A DNA stretch of 9,217 bases from NCBI GenBank assembly GCA_011065225.1, contig JAAKFC010000043.1, positions 1 through 9,217 on the forward strand, in the 5' to 3' direction. This stretch comes from Chlamydiota bacterium (GTDB lineage Bacteria; Chlamydiota; Chlamydiia; Chlamydiales; Rhabdochlamydiaceae). Both the position numbers and the translations under genes were made by a program. The notes under the pieces are model-generated. The model was not told the origin of the DNA and did not search any database. It saw only the letters and a list, made by a program, of their open reading frames with translations. This document shows positions 6,300 through 9,217 of this stretch, piece by piece (positions within the stretch are counted from its first letter, which is position 1; each line of letters opens with the position of its first letter).

Positions 6300-6725
6300 T
6301 TATTTGTTGCAAGCGCAATCTAAAAAACTCTGGAGAATAGCACCAGCGGCCATTGCATCGATGTAACGAGTCCGCTTTTTTCGACTCATTTTTGCCTCTT
6401 TGAGGATTCTTTCTACTTGTGCTGTCGTCAGCCTCTCATCCCAAAGGACAATGCTCTTATCTGTCATTTCTTCTAAAAATTTAGCCAGTTCTCGTACGTC
6501 TTTAGAGCCAGGGCTTTCAGAGCCATTCATCATGAGAGGAAGGCCAATAACAATTTTCTCAATGGGTTCGTGCTCTGCAAACTCTTGCAAAAGAAGTATT
6601 GCCGTTTCTTTGTGCGTGGGTTTCGTTTTGATCGCTCTGAGCGGGGAGGCGATGATTTGACCAGGGTCAGAAAGCGCCAGGCCAATGCGTACTTTTCCGT
6701 AGTCGATACAAGCAATGCGCTTCAT
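6300..6725 (-). CDS. yqgF: YqgF/RuvX family nuclease (pre-16S rRNA processing)
   Basis: 141 residues, the full family length, with an RNase H-like fold. In E. coli the protein takes part in processing the 5' end of 16S rRNA; it was first annotated as a putative Holliday junction resolvase. Acidic residues expected at the metal site are visible: D8 in CIDYGKVRIGLALSD, D96/E97 in WDERLTTAQVE, and D123 in YIDAMAAGAIL. The VIGLPLMMNG block (59-68) is also typical. The ATG at 6725 overlaps the pyrG stop in an ATGA, and AAGGA lies about 5 bases upstream (6731-6735), so translation is probably coupled to pyrG. Confidence 0.95.
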   Translation of the reverse strand: MKRIACIDYGKVRIGLALSDPGQIIASPLRAIKTKPTHKETAILLLQEFAEHEPIEKIVIGLPLMMNGSESPGSKDVRELAKFLEEMTDKSIVLWDERLTTAQVERILKEAKMSRKKRTRYIDAMAAGAILQSFLDCACNK

Positions 6726-8326
6726 GAGCTTCCTTTGCTTGCTGCGGCAATGAAATCACAGAAAAGGGGATGAGGATCAGTGGGTTTTGATTTGAATTCG
6801 GGGTGGTATTGCACCCCCAACATCCAAGGATGATCTTTGACTTCAGCAATTTCACAGAGCTGATCGTTTTCCATCACTCCTGTGAGAATGAGCCCATTTT
6901 CTTCTAGTGGCTTTTTGAATGCATTATTGAATTCGTAGCGGTGACGATGACGCTCAGAAATGACCTCTTTGCCATAAGCTGCAAAAGCTTTGCTGTCTTT
7001 CTGAAGCGTGCAATTATAAGCACCGACGCGCATTGTTCCGCCGAGATTTTTCACATCGCGTTGCTCACTGAGAAGAGAGATGATGGGGTGAGGGGTATTG
7101 CTATCCATTTCGGTACTATTGGCATCTTTGAGGCCCAAAACGTGGCGGGCGAATTCGACGCAAAGAACTTGCATGCCAAGACAGAGTCCGAAATAGGGAA
7201 TTTTGTTTTCGCGGCAGTGCTTAGCAGTCAGAATTTTCCCCATCCAACCTCGCTCACCAAATCCACCTGGAACCAAATATCCATCGCAATTACCGATTTC
7301 CACTTTTCCATTTTTGATTACTTTATCCGATTCATAAGTCTCGATCTCGATGGCCACATGATTGGCTGTAGCGGCGTGCTGAAGAGACTCAAAGACGGAT
7401 TTGTAGGCATCCTTGTGCTCGAGATATTTTCCAACAATCCCAATTTTGATCGTCTTTTTGGGATTTTTCATCTGCTCGAGCATTGCAGTCCACTCGGTTA
7501 AATCAGCTTTTCCTTTTTGGAGGCTAAGTAAATCGCAAATTTTGCTGTCGAGTTCTTGTTTGTGCAAACAAAGGGGAACTTCATAGATGCTGAAATCCAC
7601 ATCTACTTCATCGATCACTGCCTCTCTAGGGACACTGCAGTGGATACTAATTTTATCTTTGAGATCTTCCGGAAGGGGATTTTCACAACGAATGAGGAGA
7701 ATGTCGGGAATGATCCCGATTTGGCGCAAGACCATCACAGAGTGTTGGGTGGGTTTCGTTTTAAGCTCTCCCGCAGCTTTCAAATAGGGGACATAGGTCA
7801 AGTGGATGTTGATGCATTCTTGAGGTCTCTCATGACGAAATTGTCGGATTGCCTCTAAAAAAGGAAGAGACTCAATATCTCCAACTGTTCCTCCAATTTC
7901 AACGAGTACTACATCGGTATTGATGACTTGATTTGAGGCATCGATAATACGCTGTTTGATCTCATCTGTGATGTGGGGGACCACCTGCACTGTTTTGCCG
8001 AGATAGTCACCGCGCCTTTCTTTTTTGATGACCGTTTCATAGATCTGACCAGAAGTGGCATTTGAGAGGCGGCAGATGGGAGAATTGGAGTAACGATAAT
8101 AATGGCCGAGGTCAAGATCCGTTTCAGCCCCATCATCAGTGACATAGATCTCCCCATGCTGGAAGGGATTCATCGTCCCGGGATCGACGTTGAGATAGGG
8201 GTCAAGTTTGAGCATCGCCACCTTCAGTCCACGCGACTCAAGTAGCATTGCAATCGATCCAGCGGTGAGACCCTTGCCGAGTGAAGAGACCACCCCTCCT
8301 GTAATAAAAATGTATTTTGGTTGCAT
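6722..8326 (-). CDS. pyrG: CTP synthase (glutamine-hydrolysing)
   Basis: Makes CTP from UTP, ATP and glutamine, the last step of pyrimidine nucleotide synthesis. The 534-residue length fits the family. The N-terminal synthetase domain has the P-loop GGVVSSLGKG (10-19, K18), D72 in ETDLDLGHYYR and E143 in VEIGGTVGD, which match the Mg-ATP site. The C-terminal class I glutamine amidotransferase domain has PGGFGERG (353-360), the nucleophile elbow FGLCLGMQ with C382, and QYHPE with H508 and E510. All catalytic positions are intact. The ATG at 8326 has no strong ribosome site, and a candidate promoter lies very close upstream. First gene of the minus-strand cluster. Confidence 0.98.
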   Translation of the reverse strand: MQPKYIFITGGVVSSLGKGLTAGSIAMLLESRGLKVAMLKLDPYLNVDPGTMNPFQHGEIYVTDDGAETDLDLGHYYRYSNSPICRLSNATSGQIYETVIKKERRGDYLGKTVQVVPHITDEIKQRIIDASNQVINTDVVLVEIGGTVGDIESLPFLEAIRQFRHERPQECINIHLTYVPYLKAAGELKTKPTQHSVMVLRQIGIIPDILLIRCENPLPEDLKDKISIHCSVPREAVIDEVDVDFSIYEVPLCLHKQELDSKICDLLSLQKGKADLTEWTAMLEQMKNPKKTIKIGIVGKYLEHKDAYKSVFESLQHAATANHVAIEIETYESDKVIKNGKVEIGNCDGYLVPGGFGERGWMGKILTAKHCRENKIPYFGLCLGMQVLCVEFARHVLGLKDANSTEMDSNTPHPIISLLSEQRDVKNLGGTMRVGAYNCTLQKDSKAFAAYGKEVISERHRHRYEFNNAFKKPLEENGLILTGVMENDQLCEIAEVKDHPWMLGVQYHPEFKSKPTDPHPLFCDFIAAASKGSS

Positions 8327-8340
8327 AAATCCAGTTTTCC

Positions 8341-8369
8341 AGTGTACGCTGAAGATCTAATAAAAGCAA
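8341..8369 (-). promoter_or_regulatory. Candidate promoter for the pyrG cluster
   Basis: Minus strand: -35 TTGCTT (8364-8369), 17-base spacer, -10 TACACT (8341-8346), in the 58-base gap shared with sdaA. Transcription would begin about 8 bases before the pyrG ATG, leaving almost no leader, which fits the absence of a ribosome site. The match is moderate. Confidence 0.35.
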
Positions 8370-8384
8370 ATTTCCGTACATAGT

Positions 8385-9217
8385 ATGACTGTCTCGCTTT
8401 TTCAAATATTCTCTATAGGCATTGGTCCTTCTAGCTCCCACACAGTTGGTCCGATGCGGGCTGCCCTCCAATTCATTTCTGATATTGAAAAGAACGGACG
8501 ACTTGATGAAGTGGCCAATATCCGAATCGAACTCTTTGGTTCCCTTGCCATGACAGGGGAGGGGCATGGTACCGATATTGCGGTTTTCCTCGGCCTCGAA
8601 GGTGAAAAGCCTGAAGAATGCGATCCCGCCTCCGTTCAGCACCGCGTTTCCTTTATCTTGAGCAACTGTACGATTCATCTTCTCTCCAAGAGAACCATTT
8701 CCTTTCACAAAGAAACTGATCTCATCTTCCATAGGGGAAGACGCTTGCCCTACCACTCCAATGCCATGCGTTTTAAAGCCTTTGATGAATTTGGGGCAGA
8801 ACTCTACAAGCAAATTTTTTATTCCATTGGAGGCGGCTTCATCATTGACCATGAGCAAATTTTTGTTCCTGTGAACCCAGAAGAAGACGATCTGGTTCCC
8901 TTTCCTTTCGCAACCTGCGAAGAGCTTCTTGCCCATTGCAACCGTGAAAATAAAACGATTGCCGAGCTCATGCTAGAAAACGAAAAGAACTGGCGAAGTG
9001 AAGAGGAGATCCGAAGGGGGATTTTGCGCATTTGGGAAGTGATGCAAGACTCTGTCAATCGGGGTTGCAATAACGAAGGAATTCTTCCTGGAGGTTTAGA
9101 GGTGAAACGGCGTGCACCTGATCTTTTGCGCCGCTTGAGAAAAGGATCTACAGACCCCTCCATCCTCCTCGATTGGGTCAGTCTCTTTGCCCTTGCCGTC
9201 AATGAAGAAAATGCTGC
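8385..9217 (+). CDS. sdaA: L-serine dehydratase (iron-sulfur type), 3' end outside window
   Basis: Deaminates L-serine to pyruvate and ammonia using a [4Fe-4S] cluster. The ATG at 8385 opens a frame of 277 codons that runs off the right edge, about 60% of the roughly 455 residues of the fused single-chain type. The N-terminus reads SLFQIFSIGIGPSSSHTVGPM, the hallmark beginning of the family, and SMAMTGEGHGTD-like sequence (SLAMTGEGHGTD) follows at about 57-68. The visible end, ALAVNEENAA, is the conserved block just before the glycine-rich GGRVVTAPTNGA region. The cluster-binding cysteines lie in the missing part. No clear ribosome site precedes the ATG. It is divergent from pyrG. Loose promoter matches exist upstream (for example TTGCAT 8321-8326 with TACGCT 8345-8350) but none is convincing. 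Confidence 0.95.
   Translation, partial: MTVSLFQIFSIGIGPSSSHTVGPMRAALQFISDIEKNGRLDEVANIRIELFGSLAMTGEGHGTDIAVFLGLEGEKPEECDPASVQHRVSFILSNCTIHLLSKRTISFHKETDLIFHRGRRLPYHSNAMRFKAFDEFGAELYKQIFYSIGGGFIIDHEQIFVPVNPEEDDLVPFPFATCEELLAHCNRENKTIAELMLENEKNWRSEEEIRRGILRIWEVMQDSVNRGCNNEGILPGGLEVKRRAPDLLRRLRKGSTDPSILLDWVSLFALAVNEENA

Noticed and set aside
6941..7501. 186-residue plus-strand open frame
   Set aside because: Lies wholly opposite pyrG, whose catalytic motifs are intact; no recognisable motif or ribosome site.
8238..8936. 232-residue minus-strand open frame upstream of pyrG
   Set aside because: Antisense to the clear sdaA coding sequence and overlapping the pyrG start; no family features.

Overview
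The window looks like a chromosomal segment of a Chlamydiae-type bacterium, most likely an environmental lineage (Parachlamydia/Waddlia/Simkania-like) rather than Chlamydia itself. The main reason is the minus-strand order pyrG, yqgF, zwf, (opcA), pgl, which matches the pyrG-yqgF-zwf-devB order I recall from Chlamydia, with an opcA gene added between zwf and pgl. The exact genus cannot be fixed by reading alone.

Right and centre (about 2889-8326, minus strand): a tightly packed cluster pyrG (CTP synthase), yqgF (pre-16S rRNA processing nuclease), zwf (glucose-6-phosphate dehydrogenase), opcA (its assembly/allosteric protein) and pgl (6-phosphogluconolactonase). Junctions are a 4-base ATGA overlap, a 23-base gap, a 3-base gap and an 11-base overlap, so the five genes are probably one transcription unit. 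The last three form the oxidative branch of the pentose phosphate pathway up to 6-phosphogluconate; no gnd is in the window. For pgl and zwf I move the start from a far-upstream in-frame TTG to an internal GTG or ATG.

Far right (8385-9217, plus strand): the first 277 codons of an L-serine dehydratase (sdaA), divergent from pyrG across a 58-base gap and cut by the window end.

Left (1-2860, minus strand): an AT-richer accessory block that is the most interesting part. It holds two related, unrecognised membrane proteins (207 and 609 residues) with a shared N-terminal module (one hydrophobic stretch ending VLSPLY, then DRF, a linker, and a second hydrophobic stretch). A third gene starts at the extreme left edge (9 codons visible). 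All three have their own sigma70-type promoter with a nearly identical -10 and start region (TATAATACT then WWCATA). The 609-residue protein carries a long Pro/Ser/Thr-rich C-terminal region with 27-residue repeats and three NPF tripeptides, which in eukaryotes are EH-domain ligands. A secreted, host-facing or inclusion-membrane role is a reasonable hypothesis but is not shown by the sequence.
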